Shown: positions 9,635-19,841, counted from the stretch's first letter. The stretch is DNA of 64,000 nt from Schizochytrium sp. CCTCC M209059 (GCA_000818945.1 KN805378.1:329523-393522), one strand, 5' to 3'. Program-made: numbers and translations. Notes: generated from the letters alone by a model not told the origin.

Positions 9635-11884
9635 ATGAAGCGCGGCAGGCCTCGCGTGTACAATTTGGCTAGCGACAACAGCGACAGCAGTGACAGCGCA
9701 GGTGGCAGCGACGGCGAATACGAAGCAGGTGCACAAGGCTGGGCCCCAAGCGAAGACGAGAGCGCCCAGCTCTTGTATTGGTTGAGTAATCTCGCCGAGT
9801 TTATTCCCCCAAATGAGTGGAACATCGATGGCCTCGCACGCCATTTGGCCGTGCGCATCGTTGACATGCACACGCGGCAGGATGACTACCGACCACGTCA
9901 AGGAAGACTTTCCAGTCTATTTCGAGACCTGGTGAATCTTGAGGAAGACCCGAGAGCACTCGTCATTCGGCCATGGCTCATCAAAACCTTGCGTCTCGAT
10001 AAGATCGAGCCAAGGAATGAGCTTTGGGCTGCGCCAGATCCTGAGCGCCATTACACGTATCCAAATATCGCTGCGACGCCAGAGGAGCGGATCAATCAAC
10101 TTGAAAGGGTGCTCACTTCCGTGCCCGCAGGCGCCCAAAAGGCATTTTGTAGGACGCAGGAATGGTTTGACCTGCTCGAAGCTTTTATTGCAACGTCCGA
10201 CGTCAGACTTTTAGACTTTATCATCGTGCAGCATCCCCCGTTGTGGGTGGAGTTTGACATCATCTTCGGAGCGAAGCGGTGCAGCGCGGACGTCAAACGG
10301 GAATCGTCCAACGCCAAGCTGCCCAAGGTAGCCAGCGTTCCATCGAAAGACCAAGTGAAGAATGAAGCGCAACAAACTCCACATGACGCCTCGAAAGACA
10401 ACGCGCCCGACACGCCCAAGAATGGTGACAAAGGTCACAACAAAGAGACCAGCCAAAACGAGGCTCCCTCCGTGGTGTCAAAGGACGAAAAAGAGATTGC
10501 AAAGACTGATCCGAAAACCACGGATACGATTAAGGTAGAAAAGTCGCTGCAAGAAATTCTTGATACCTGCCATCAGCGTGCGCGTCCTGGGCAAGGCATC
10601 ATTCCGCCCGACGCCAAAGAGTTGCACGCGCAAGGCCTTTGGCCCGCGCTAGCTCGCGATGTTGAGTCTGTCTCGCAGTTCATGTCAGAGCTAGACAAAG
10701 CAAAAGCTGACGGTGCTCTCGTTAACGAGCTCCACGCGCGTACACTTCAGGTTGCGGATGGAAACTTTGATTTTTTGACCAAAGAATGGGCGATTCTCGA
10801 TGATATTGCAGCGAAAGCAGACTTGCTTCAAGTTGTGCATTGGCAGCGCCTCTCGAATGGATTTGTGCCGATGCAAGACTGGTGGCCACGCAAGTTGCAG
10901 CAAGTGAGCGCGGGCCTTCGCCAGATGGATGCGCTCGATGCGGGCCAGCAGAATACTGTGCTACTTCGCAGCGACCGCATATCGTGGATTCGGCGCATTC
11001 TTTTTGAAGACCCAGCTCCTTCCGCAGAAGATCTTGCCAAGGATTACAAGACTCGCGCCATCAACGCGTACCATGCGCACATTTTGGCATCACTACTCGA
11101 CCCCATTGAGGCTGATCCCGTTGTCCTTGGCGCCCTGCGTCACAGCGTGCCGCTTTCGCAAATTGTACCTGCCTCCAAGAAGCACCGGGCGCTTGGCATT
11201 CTTTTTGCCCTTGCGAAAGGTCTTACTTCCAAGCTACAATCTCGAAAGGCGACATTCAGGCCACCATTATCCTCACGAGCTCTTGTGCCAGTCATTGCGC
11301 GATTGCTCGACAAAGGAGAACCCGTGACAGAGACAGCCTTAGAAGCGGCCTCGGTGCGCGTGAAGCGCCTCGTCCGTAACAGGGTACGCAAGCTCCGCGA
11401 TAATGCTTTTGTGGAACAAGCTGAGGAAAGTGTGGCGCGAAAAAAAGGAGCTTGGGCCGAGCAACGTGATCAGGTTGCCATGGTGTACAGATGTGCTGAC
11501 CAGGGAATGTTGGATGAAGACGTCTTGCTCGCATTTTTGGCGCAAGATGCGCGCGAAATGTCCGCCATAGGCAAGGAGTCACCTGAATCGACGATCGCTA
11601 GGGGAAAAGCTTCAACTGTTGATGTATTGCCTGCAATTTGGGCCAGTCTCGAGGCGATAGAGCCGAGCACGAGTTCTACTGTCCCAAACGATGACGAGCC
11701 AACCTTGAGCGCGCAAAATCTTGCAAGCGTCGCTCTCACGGCCCAGACGCGCGTCGTCAAGACGTACGAGATTGGAAAAGGCGCGCGTTGTATTCTTCGC
11801 AAATACCCGGCGTCGATTCGTTGGCGCGAGTGCCTCATCCTGGAGGAGCTCGCGTATTTAGAAGCCATGTTGAAAAGTGAATGA
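9635..11884 (+). CDS. Unknown protein with N-terminal AT-hook-like motif
   Basis: 749 aa starting at ATG 9635. The first residues, MKRGRPRVYN, contain the RGRP core of an AT-hook, a minor-groove DNA-binding motif, and are followed by an acidic Ser/Asp segment (about 12-35). Residues 40-210 are predicted helical with many Trp/Leu (for example AQLLYWLSNLAEFIPP). Residues 225-305 form a Lys/Asp/Thr-rich linker that is probably disordered. The remainder (310-749) is helical with no signature I can name; VKRLVRNRVRKLRDNAF (about 575-590) is a strongly basic helix. A chromatin-associated role is suggested only by the AT-hook and acidic patch. No enzyme motif is visible. Confidence 0.8.
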   Translation: MKRGRPRVYNLASDNSDSSDSAGGSDGEYEAGAQGWAPSEDESAQLLYWLSNLAEFIPPNEWNIDGLARHLAVRIVDMHTRQDDYRPRQGRLSSLFRDLVNLEEDPRALVIRPWLIKTLRLDKIEPRNELWAAPDPERHYTYPNIAATPEERINQLERVLTSVPAGAQKAFCRTQEWFDLLEAFIATSDVRLLDFIIVQHPPLWVEFDIIFGAKRCSADVKRESSNAKLPKVASVPSKDQVKNEAQQTPHDASKDNAPDTPKNGDKGHNKETSQNEAPSVVSKDEKEIAKTDPKTTDTIKVEKSLQEILDTCHQRARPGQGIIPPDAKELHAQGLWPALARDVESVSQFMSELDKAKADGALVNELHARTLQVADGNFDFLTKEWAILDDIAAKADLLQVVHWQRLSNGFVPMQDWWPRKLQQVSAGLRQMDALDAGQQNTVLLRSDRISWIRRILFEDPAPSAEDLAKDYKTRAINAYHAHILASLLDPIEADPVVLGALRHSVPLSQIVPASKKHRALGILFALAKGLTSKLQSRKATFRPPLSSRALVPVIARLLDKGEPVTETALEAASVRVKRLVRNRVRKLRDNAFVEQAEESVARKKGAWAEQRDQVAMVYRCADQGMLDEDVLLAFLAQDAREMSAIGKESPESTIARGKASTVDVLPAIWASLEAIEPSTSSTVPNDDEPTLSAQNLASVALTAQTRVVKTYEIGKGARCILRKYPASIRWRECLILEELAYLEAMLKSE

Positions 11885-11942
11885 AAATGACAAAAGGAGA
11901 AAACGAAGTCAGGTTGATTGTTATACTCTTCTCTTGGTATGA

Positions 11943-13571
11943 TTAGACGAAAAAGGATGCGGCATAGAGGGATGGGCCGAGAGACTCTTGGGAAAAAGGG
12001 GCGCGCCAGAGCCCTGCGTGGACACCGTAGGAGGCGAAGATATCCATGGGGTTGCGCAAGGCAACCTCCGGGTTAGCCGGGCTTTTCTTGTCCACAAGAT
12101 CGTGCACTAGCAAAAGAGCCATCATGCTGCGCGCTGTGGCTGGGTCGAACGAGGTGAGTGGCGGGAAGGCCTCAAATCCACGCACACCGCGTGCCACGGC
12201 TGGCACATGCATGACCGAGTCTGTGCGACTGGAGGGCGCCATATTGACCGAGACAAGAGCCTTGTTCACCTCACGCGCGACCATGGCGCGCCAATTCTGC
12301 AGCGTCTTGGCAAGAAGATAGTTGGGTCCCTGCATGTTGACGATGCCGTTGAACATGTAAATCTCCTTTGAGGCGTCAGCAGCGTCGGTGTTGACGCTCT
12401 CGGCGACGACAGGGTCTTCATTGTTCGGAGTATAAGACCGGAGGAAGAGGCCAAGCGCTTTTTGCCAAAAGGTGGGGCCCTTTTTAAAGTTTGACATGGA
12501 GACTTCCCAGGAGGCTTGCGGGATCGGGTATGCGACGGCAGGCGACCCGAGGTATGCCAATGCGGTACCGGGCCGCTTTTCGAGCACGCGCTGGAGCACA
12601 GCGTCCATGGCTACCGAGGCACGCACGTGGTTGGCTCCATCGAGGTAGATGTAGGAGCCAATGACGAGACGCTTGCCTGGGTAGAGACTCACGAGCCAGT
12701 TGGCCACTTCCGGCATATTTTCGACAATATCAACGCCGACAATATCTGCGGCCTTGGACGGGTCGGTGAGATCCCCCGGATCGTCAACTGCACCCATGAC
12801 CGGAAAGCTGAGCGAGGCGCCTTCGGGTGCGTTTTGGGCGAGCTCGACAAGCTTGGCTTGACGCGCAGGGCTTGGGCGCGATACAGCTACGACATTGAGG
12901 CCCATCTCCAGCAGAGGCTCGAGCGGGCACAGCTCCGAGGTGGCGCCGAGAATGACAAAGTAGGTGTCCGCAAGCGCGGAAAAACAATTCTCGCCCGAGG
13001 CATTGATTTCCTTGATGGCCTCGAGCACGTCGGGCTCGACATGATCGTTCGCAACGAGCTCCTCCACGCGCTTTTCGAGCGCGTCACCCGAGGCGATCTC
13101 GCCCTTGGAAAAGGGAACGCTGAGTGCTGCAGCCTCGACAACGGGGCGTTTGGCCTCAGACTTGACGACCGCCGTCTTGGGCACGTTCGTAAAGGTATCA
13201 AGAGCTTCGGTAATCGAGTACGACTTTTCGTCGCGAACAAACTCAAAGGTGTCCTGCACGGCCTCGAGACCCTGCTGCGCGACCTTGAGCGTAAGCTCCG
13301 GTGTGCGCGCGCTCTTACGTGTCAGTTCATAGACGTGGCCGGCGTAGGCCTTGCGCCAGTTCTTCTCGGCGACGAGCGCCTTCACGCCGTCGTCATCGAC
13401 GCCGGCGAAGGCGCGCTCCCAGATCTTCTTGGCGGGCGCGGTCGTGCTGCGTCGCCCCTCGGCGTCCGCGGGAAACTGCACGCCAGACATGTTGCGCGCG
13501 CTGGGTCCTCTCTTGCGGCTCTTGGCCCGTCCGCAGCAAATTCTTGGACTGGATTCGGATATCTCCGTCAT
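11943..13571 (-). CDS. Unknown protein, possible Rossmann-type nucleotide-binding fold
   Basis: 542 aa from ATG 13571; a second in-frame ATG at 13490 would remove 27 residues. Residues 203-232 read as a beta-turn-helix-beta unit (TYFVILGATSELCPL then LGLNVVAVSR-like), as in NAD(P)-binding folds, although GATSEL is not a canonical GxGxxG. A later segment has GKRLVIGSYIYLDGANHVRASVAMDAVL and a C-terminal half rich in hydrophobic helices without clear membrane spans. I do not recognise the family. It converges on the AT-hook gene with only 58 bases between stop codons. Confidence 0.75.
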   Translation of the reverse strand: MTEISESSPRICCGRAKSRKRGPSARNMSGVQFPADAEGRRSTTAPAKKIWERAFAGVDDDGVKALVAEKNWRKAYAGHVYELTRKSARTPELTLKVAQQGLEAVQDTFEFVRDEKSYSITEALDTFTNVPKTAVVKSEAKRPVVEAAALSVPFSKGEIASGDALEKRVEELVANDHVEPDVLEAIKEINASGENCFSALADTYFVILGATSELCPLEPLLEMGLNVVAVSRPSPARQAKLVELAQNAPEGASLSFPVMGAVDDPGDLTDPSKAADIVGVDIVENMPEVANWLVSLYPGKRLVIGSYIYLDGANHVRASVAMDAVLQRVLEKRPGTALAYLGSPAVAYPIPQASWEVSMSNFKKGPTFWQKALGLFLRSYTPNNEDPVVAESVNTDAADASKEIYMFNGIVNMQGPNYLLAKTLQNWRAMVAREVNKALVSVNMAPSSRTDSVMHVPAVARGVRGFEAFPPLTSFDPATARSMMALLLVHDLVDKKSPANPEVALRNPMDIFASYGVHAGLWRAPFSQESLGPSLYAASFFV

Positions 13572-14002
13572 TTGAGCTTCTTCGCCGCGTCTGTGCCTGA
13601 TGACTGAGCTTACTAGTACTTGAAAAGAAAGTGCAAGGCAACTAGGCTAAGCCTAGGCCTTGCCAGAGTTCCACGTATGATAAGCAACGAACGCACTCAC
13701 TCACTCACTCACTCACGAACGCACGCACGTGGGCACGCCACGCCAGCCAGATCACGTCGTTAGCTGCAGGAGCGTTGCGGGTCTGCTGCTGGTTGCGCGA
13801 GTCAGGGGACACCGACCGTCGCTCTTTCATAAAATGGATGCATACCATGAGACAAGCCTTGTTCGTCGCTCCTCGTTATCATGAGATTGACAAAGCTTGG
13901 CTTTAAGGGAAGTACTATGGGTAATTTTTTGGATGGATGCGCTCTCAAGATTGGCGTAAAAAGTCGGGTCATCATCGAAGAAGTAGTACGAAGTAGTAAG
14001 AG
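13572..14002. promoter_or_regulatory. Upstream region of the Rossmann-like gene
   Basis: Contains AGTACTTGAAAAG at 13615-13627, the palindromic ACTAGGCTAAGCCTAGGCCT at 13641-13660, and an (ACTC)n run at about 13693-13716. Related CCTAGGCC words recur near other starts in this window. No gene seen; the right end is the 3' flank of the Sec1 gene. Confidence 0.45.
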
Positions 14003-16402
14003 TTAATTGCCAAAACAGCCGCAGCCAAAAATGCCGCCAGAAGACTTGGGGCGCTTGCGGGGCGAGATGGGCCTAGGCCCTCCGTCCGAGACAGCATCCG
14101 GATCTTCGTCTTCGACGTCGCGTGCGGCCTCCTTCTTGAGACGTGCCTCGATGGCCTCCTTCTTGGCGCGCTCAAAATCGGCGAGCTCGGTAAAGTAAGC
14201 CATATCGCGGTTATGCTCGAGAAACTTGAGACTATGCAGGAAGCTCTCTGGATTGAGCAAATGCGTAGAGCCCACGACGACGTCCCTGTTGAACGTACGC
14301 ATGACCTTGTGAATGGCAGCGAGCTCGGCGTGAGTGGCGCCACCGGCAACAAAGACAATCACGCGCGACCCGCGAGGATTGCGTTTTTCTGTGACGGCCT
14401 TGCGAAGGCCCGCGCTCTCGGCCTCCTCCTTTTTACGCGCAGTGGCAGCTCCGCCGTTTTTAGGTCGTGTGCGGGCCGAAAGTGGAGCGCCTTCGGGCGG
14501 CGTGGGCGGTGAGGGCGGCGAAGGCGTCGACGACGGCTCGTCTGTCTTGCGCGTGGCACGAAACGCCTTGACAAAGGCTGAGCCAAAGGAGGACTTGGGC
14601 TCCTCCATGCCGGCGGTCATTGACCCGCTACTCGAGGGCGCAATGATGCCGTCATCCACAGAGACGGGCGGGTCCATGACGTACGGATAGTCTTCGCGAG
14701 AAAGCTGTTTGCTGCACAGCTTGGCGAGAATCTCGGCAAGGAGAGGCGTGTGTCGGCTGCGTGCGTCCGTCGTGGTCTCGGCGAGCTGCTTGGCAGCCTT
14801 GATGCGCTCCTTGCGGGCCGCATCCTTGACCTTGCGCGAGCTCGTGCTGGTGCTGGTGCTTAGCTGCACGCCTAGGTACGAGAGATTGAGCAGCATGGTT
14901 TGCACCGCGAGCGGAAGCGGGGGGTTGGCCGATTCAAGAATGTGCCTGCGGTCGTCCTCGCGAATGCCCGCCTGAGTAATCATGTAGATTCCAACCAATC
15001 GCGCAGTCTCCATGTGGCCCACCGTAGGATCGCGCACGAGCGTCATAATTTCCGTAGCCAATGCAGATCCGGAGAGCTCTCGGGCGTTCTCTGTGACGCC
15101 TGTGAGCATGGTTTGCTCCAAAAGAGCAAGATCAAGAATGCGGCGCATGGTGATCTTGTGCATACATAGCCGCACGAGTTGCAAGTGCGTGCCGTGGCGC
15201 GCAATGAGCTCTTTGTATTCAGGTAGCTCACGTACAGCGCGTTGGAGGTCCTCGACGCTGAGCTCTCCGTTGGGCTCTGCGCCCGAGCGATTCATCTTGT
15301 GCACCGAAGTGCCCATGTAAGTTTGAAGGTCAGCGTTGAGGTTTTCAATAACTTGGCGAATGTGCAGGTGGCGAAAGTCGACCCAAAGTGGATCGTCCTC
15401 GTTGAGCAGGCACGCCCCAATTTCTGAATCCTTGTCTGGGATGGGTTCAAGCACGAGGCGCGGGTCCTCATCCTGGCCATTGTACCTGTCGACGGGGCCC
15501 TTAAAGTACCGACAAAGACCATCGTGCACATTGAGCACGTCGTTCGCCAAGGCCTGGTACACGAAAGAATGAAGCAGGGGCGCGGCAGGGTCAGCGGCGC
15601 GATCGAGTACAATGAGGGTTGCGCGCATGGACTGGTTACCATTGGCCCCGCTGCCGCGCCAGGTAAAATCGCTGTTGGAGTTGATAAAAGTCTTGAAGCG
15701 TTGATCAAAGGTGTTGGCCAACTCAACGCTGAGCGGACTGTCGGCATCGTATCTAACAAAGGGGTACTCGTTGAGCGTGGCGCAAAGCGTCACCAAATTC
15801 TCGGCCATGGACGAAATGCAGGAAGAGCGGTAGGTGCGGCCCTCGTTGTACAGCTCAACGAGCGCAGCTGGACGGTCAAAGTGAAAGACGTTCTCTTCGA
15901 CGGCCATGTAGTTAAGATTGACCTCGCTGAGCGTGGCGAGACGACGCGTCAGCGCAGGCGTAGATTTGATCTTGGCCAGTTCTTCATCTCCGACAGTGCG
16001 AAGAAAAAACACGTGCACGCGACCATAGCGAGCCTTTTGCGCGTCCTCAAAGTCGCTACAGAGATGATCGACGGAGACCGCCGTGGGGTCGATGACGTAG
16101 ACGGCCTCGAGTTCCGGGAAAGGTTGGCGCTTTTTTTCAAGCGACTCCACAAGTGCGATACCAGCGTCGGTAATATCAAAGACGCGGACAGCCGCACCCA
16201 GGACGCGCGTGGCGCGTTGGTCCAGCACGAGCACTCTGTAGGCCGCCTCTTTGGCCCCGCGGTTGAGCGACCGCAGCATATCGTCCAGAATGGCGTGCCT
16301 CGTAATCTCGCGCATACTCTGCCACTCGCCGCCCTGGCTCAGTTCTGACCCGGAGAAGGCCATCATGGACGCAGACAAGGCCGGCGCCGCAGAGTACGCC
16401 AT
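14003..16402 (-). CDS. SEC1: Sec1/Munc18-family protein (Sec1/KEULE-like)
   Basis: 799 aa from ATG 16402. SM proteins clasp SNARE bundles to promote membrane fusion; the Sec1 subgroup acts in exocytosis and cytokinesis. The N-terminal part aligns with plant KEULE and Munc18: ILDDMLRSLNRG, RVLVLDQRATRVL, DITDAGIALVESLEKKRQPFPELEAVYVIDP, then RVHVFFLRTV. Near the C-terminus, RVIVFVAGGATHAELAA and VVVGSTHLLNPESFL match the usual last beta strands. About 100 residues of Ser/Pro/Lys-rich insert precede these strands, making it longer than the usual 600-700 aa. The extreme tail is basic and ends GIFGCGCFGN, a Cys pair that could be lipidated (inference). Confidence 0.9.
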   Translation of the reverse strand: MAYSAAPALSASMMAFSGSELSQGGEWQSMREITRHAILDDMLRSLNRGAKEAAYRVLVLDQRATRVLGAAVRVFDITDAGIALVESLEKKRQPFPELEAVYVIDPTAVSVDHLCSDFEDAQKARYGRVHVFFLRTVGDEELAKIKSTPALTRRLATLSEVNLNYMAVEENVFHFDRPAALVELYNEGRTYRSSCISSMAENLVTLCATLNEYPFVRYDADSPLSVELANTFDQRFKTFINSNSDFTWRGSGANGNQSMRATLIVLDRAADPAAPLLHSFVYQALANDVLNVHDGLCRYFKGPVDRYNGQDEDPRLVLEPIPDKDSEIGACLLNEDDPLWVDFRHLHIRQVIENLNADLQTYMGTSVHKMNRSGAEPNGELSVEDLQRAVRELPEYKELIARHGTHLQLVRLCMHKITMRRILDLALLEQTMLTGVTENARELSGSALATEIMTLVRDPTVGHMETARLVGIYMITQAGIREDDRRHILESANPPLPLAVQTMLLNLSYLGVQLSTSTSTSSRKVKDAARKERIKAAKQLAETTTDARSRHTPLLAEILAKLCSKQLSREDYPYVMDPPVSVDDGIIAPSSSGSMTAGMEEPKSSFGSAFVKAFRATRKTDEPSSTPSPPSPPTPPEGAPLSARTRPKNGGAATARKKEEAESAGLRKAVTEKRNPRGSRVIVFVAGGATHAELAAIHKVMRTFNRDVVVGSTHLLNPESFLHSLKFLEHNRDMAYFTELADFERAKKEAIEARLKKEAARDVEDEDPDAVSDGGPRPISPRKRPKSSGGIFGCGCFGN

Positions 16403-16967
16403 CGCGCCCGCTCGCGTATCTTGACGCCGCGTCGAGCAGCAGAGCGAGCGAAGCGCCTTTGTTTTCCTTCGTGCCGAGCCGGTGCCGCTGAAGCTCGCTC
16501 AAAGGACGGTCGATCAAATCAATCAACCGATCAACCAACTCGACGCTGACCGTCGTCCTCGCTCCGCGTCGCTTCGTACGTGCGCCTCGAGGCCGGGGCG
16601 ACAGCAGCCGAGGCGGGCGCTGGGCCCGAGCTGCACGCAACGAGCGCGCGAGCAAACGAGCTTTGCTCTGCTCTGCTTTGCTCTGCTTTGCTCTGCTGCG
16701 AGGCGTCGGATGAATGAGGGCAATATGCGCTGTGACCGGAAATCTTTTTGCCACTCCCTTCATCCATTGACACAACCACAACAATAACAACAAAAACGAG
16801 GAGGGATGAATCAAGGAAGGAGAAATGCGTGTATGGGCAGAAGGCAAGCAAAACCAGCAAGCTTTCTGCGACGGTGGTCGGACCCGGAGAGATTCTTGCA
16901 AGTGGTCGAAACGAGAAGAGCGAGCGGATGGAGAAGAAGAAAGGAAGAGAAAAGGAAAGAAAAGAAA
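16403..16967. promoter_or_regulatory. Sec1 promoter and DXO 3' flank
   Basis: Sec1 and DXO are in the same orientation, so this 565-base spacer carries the Sec1 upstream region. It includes a CTCTG/CTTTG pentamer run at 16661-16700 and a purine-rich GAAAAGAAAGG stretch near 16920-16965 next to the DXO stop. No gene evident. Confidence 0.45.
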
Positions 16968-18230
16968 TTACAAATAGATGTTGAGATCGTCAAAGACCTC
17001 CTCGGGGAGGCGGTAGTCCTGGAAAAGCTCGAGATCGCCGTCCAGCGTGGTCTTGAGAAGGTAGATGGGGCTGGCGTTGATCGAAGAACGGGGGATGTTG
17101 GGAATGAGACGAATGAGCCAGGCGAGAACGTAATCGAGAAATTTGATACACAAAACAGAATCCCAGTGTGGCTCCTTGAGACCATTGGGAATGTCAAGCG
17201 TCTTGAGAAATTGTGTCTTGCGCAAGCTGCCATCATCATCCCGGAAGCCAACGAGAATATAAGGAACTCCAGAAAGAAAACTTTGGCAGTACCACTTGAG
17301 CAGCTTGAAGCGCTCAAAAGACCGTACGTTGGACGGCGTCTCAAGCAAGCGTGTGACTTTGAGTTCCACGTCACTGCCACGTGGATCGCGGCAGTCCATC
17401 TCCGCCGCGGCAACGACGAGCTTATCGGCGACGCGTGTCTTGAAGACGCGGCAATAGCACTCGCTGGGATCAACAGCGCGTGCTTCGGCTTCCTTGCCCT
17501 GAGGCCGCGTCATGACCTCCTCGAACTTGTAGCCATAGTACATGAAGCGTTTGAGCTTGGAAGACATGTTCTTGTCATCTTCGACCTTGGACGGCGGTTC
17601 ACGGTTTGACAAGTAAAGAACCCCGTCGCATTTCCACACAGCCATCTCAAAGGTGTCGCGCCGTAGGAAAGGGGCACACATGAGCTTGGTGAGAATGCCG
17701 CGCCATGCCACGACTGCGGGTTTGCGCTCGAAGCCAGCCTTTTGAAGCGACCGCAAAATGTGGTCGAGGGAGTCGGGCACGGGTGGCGTCCACGCACGCT
17801 CAAAGTCATCAAAGCCTTCGTTGAGGTCGCGACCGAATTTGCCTCCGAGCATGTTGAGCAATCCGTACCCTGAATTGTCTCCGTATTGCCATTCGCGTTG
17901 GGCGTTTCGCGTCATGCACCCAACCTCGACCGGCTGCTGCAGGCCAACTTGGATCTGCGACCTGCGCAGGGCTTTGAGGCACTCTGCGACATCGAGGGTC
18001 TCCTTGTGCGCCGCCAAGGCTGGGCGTTTGGGCGTCTTGGGCGTCTTGAGCGTCTTGGCTCGCTGCTGCTCGTCGTCGTCATCGTCGCCGCCATCTCTTT
18101 CGCCTGGCGTCGCCGCCGCTGTCGTCGTCTGGGACTTGCTGCTCTTTGCGGCTGCGGCCGCGCTAGCTGCAGACGAGGCCGACGGGGCCGCGCGCGGCCG
18201 CTTGTTGGGCCGCGACCGGCCCGCCTCCAT
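16968..18230 (-). CDS. DXO: DXO/Rai1-like decapping and pyrophosphohydrolase nuclease
   Basis: 420 aa from ATG 18230 (CTCCATGG complement context). DXO/Rai1 proteins remove incomplete or non-canonical (including NAD) RNA caps and act in nuclear RNA quality control. Residues 1-75 are Ala/Ser/Asp-rich and disordered with a KRPR basic start. The catalytic motifs are present in order: an Arg in VVAWRGILTKL (R177), GYKFE (233-237), EMD (277-279) and ELK (289-291), providing the acidic metal ligands and lysine. The string LLKWYCQSFLSGVPYILVGFRD (311 onward) is characteristic of the family. Whether it partners an Xrn2 orthologue cannot be told from here. Confidence 0.93.
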   Translation of the reverse strand: MEAGRSRPNKRPRAAPSASSAASAAAAAKSSKSQTTTAAATPGERDGGDDDDDEQQRAKTLKTPKTPKRPALAAHKETLDVAECLKALRRSQIQVGLQQPVEVGCMTRNAQREWQYGDNSGYGLLNMLGGKFGRDLNEGFDDFERAWTPPVPDSLDHILRSLQKAGFERKPAVVAWRGILTKLMCAPFLRRDTFEMAVWKCDGVLYLSNREPPSKVEDDKNMSSKLKRFMYYGYKFEEVMTRPQGKEAEARAVDPSECYCRVFKTRVADKLVVAAAEMDCRDPRGSDVELKVTRLLETPSNVRSFERFKLLKWYCQSFLSGVPYILVGFRDDDGSLRKTQFLKTLDIPNGLKEPHWDSVLCIKFLDYVLAWLIRLIPNIPRSSINASPIYLLKTTLDGDLELFQDYRLPEEVFDDLNIYL

Positions 18231-18783
18231 GGCGCTGCTGCGCGCGTGGGCTCTGCGGTCGAGCGCCGTACTGCGCGGAAAACGGGGGGCTGCCTCGTTG
18301 TGTTTTTTTCCCTCTTTTGTTGCTGTGCTGTTGTTGTTGTTGCTGCTACCGTCACTGTCAAAACAAAACTATCCGAAAGATCCGTTCAATTTTTTTTTGG
18401 TTGCCCTCCCTGGCACTGCGGCACTACTGCCCACCGGCTGGTCGAGGCGATAATCTAACCATCGGACCGTGAAAAGAAAACAGCAGTAGAAAGCGCTTTT
18501 GTCGTGTTCTGCCTCGCCTCGCCTTACCCCGCCTCGCCTCTCTGAGAAGCTACCGGATGGTCCCGCTGCTCCCGCATCGCAAAAGGTGCAACACGAGCTC
18601 GATCGATTTTTTATTTTGATGAGTAGAACTACGCTACTGCTGCTTGCATACATACATACGTACATACATAAATGTCTGGTGTTGCGAGAAAGCTAGGTAC
18701 TAGTTCTTGATCGTATACAGTTGGACGAAGTCCTCCGTCTCGACCATTCGCGCAAAACCTCGTACACGGGCAAGGTTGGCACC
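18231..18783. promoter_or_regulatory. Divergent promoter region, DXO/unknown
   Basis: 553 bases between head-to-head starts. It holds a TTG-rich run (TTGTTGTTGTTG) near 18330-18345, a T-rich tract near 18390, CCTCGCCTCGCCTTACCCCGCCTCGCCTC pentamer-like repeats near 18510-18540, and CATACATACGTACATACATA near 18648-18670. No gene evident. Confidence 0.45.
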
Positions 18784-19809
18784 ATGAGCGACGCGCAAGT
18801 CCAGCGGACGTACTGGGAGACCTCGAGAGTCGAGAAGCGGCGCAGCACCCTTGGAAGAGGTGTGTCCGCGCCTGTGGCGCAACACAAGGGAGGGGCACGC
18901 AAGAAGCCTATGCGCAATGCGCGAAGCGAAGACGCACAGCATCACCGACAAGAGCAGCAGCAGCGCAAGCCTGCACAGCAGGATGCGCTCAAACTCGTTC
19001 CAAAAAACACGTATTCACAACAAGCGCCATGGGCAAACGGCAGTCGAAACGTGACGGGGTCGCGAATGAAGAGTGCACCACGCATGGCGCCTCTGCTGGG
19101 TCCAATACATGCTTCGGCACGTCTGCAAGACGAAAGTGAAGGCGATTTGCCCTGTTATCGCTTGGGTGCGGTCCTTCCTAGATTTGGACGAGCGCAAAGT
19201 CCGCCGCGACGTCACCCAGAAACAAGCGCGCGAGCTACAGCTGCGTTGCGTTGCGTTACGCCAGACCCTTTCCGAGACGCCGAGTCTCGCTCGACATTGA
19301 GGTCGCCCTCGCCCATGCAGTTGGACGGCAACGATCGTCCCGCCGCCCGGCAAAACAAGGACCCTGCACAGCCCCAGCAACGTCGACCGTGGACCGCAGT
19401 GCGCGAGAGCGAGGGCTTGACGCTGGAGCAGGAAGTTCGCGTTCGCTCTCGCACAGTGAATTCAATCTGCAGAGACATTGAGCGTCGACGGCACGCCGCT
19501 CGACAGCAGCTCAAGATCCGTGATCTGACGGAACGCGTTCAGACGCAGGCAAAGGCATCGATGGATCGCGAAATCGAGATGCGCGAGCACCTTGCGCGCG
19601 AGTTTCCGAATTTCCCCATTCCCCTGCAAAAGAGCTGGGAGCTCGCGCTGGAACGCCGTAGTCAGGGTCCTTTGGGGTTCAAGGACCCGGGCGGCATGGA
19701 AGAAGCGGAAGGCGGGATGCCTCCCGCTCCTCGTTTTCGCGATGAGTCGAGCAATACCACTGAAGAGCCTTTGTATCTGCGCTATTTGCGTGCGAAAAAG
19801 TATCATTGA
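18784..19809 (+). CDS. Unknown basic helical protein
   Basis: 341 aa from ATG 18784 (GGCACCATGAG context); the frame is open upstream but has no ATG. The N-terminal two thirds are rich in Arg, Ser, Pro and Gln and look disordered. Residues about 210-305 form a charged helical segment (LTLEQEVRVRSRTVNSICRD, then ERVQTQAKASMDREIEMREHLAREFP), possibly a coiled coil. I cannot assign a family. Its stop lies about 30 bases before a poly-G run and an assembly gap, so the 3' flank is unresolved. Confidence 0.65.
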   Translation: MSDAQVQRTYWETSRVEKRRSTLGRGVSAPVAQHKGGARKKPMRNARSEDAQHHRQEQQQRKPAQQDALKLVPKNTYSQQAPWANGSRNVTGSRMKSAPRMAPLLGPIHASARLQDESEGDLPCYRLGAVLPRFGRAQSPPRRHPETSARATAALRCVTPDPFRDAESRSTLRSPSPMQLDGNDRPAARQNKDPAQPQQRRPWTAVRESEGLTLEQEVRVRSRTVNSICRDIERRRHAARQQLKIRDLTERVQTQAKASMDREIEMREHLAREFPNFPIPLQKSWELALERRSQGPLGFKDPGGMEEAEGGMPPAPRFRDESSNTTEEPLYLRYLRAKKYH

Positions 19810-19841
19810 GTTCCAATTGGACTCTCAAGAGGAACAGGCGC

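Noticed and set aside
12516..13607. 363-codon plus-strand open frame opposite the Rossmann-like gene
   Set aside because: No domain and composition of an antisense shadow; the minus-strand gene has an ATG start and a coherent fold pattern.
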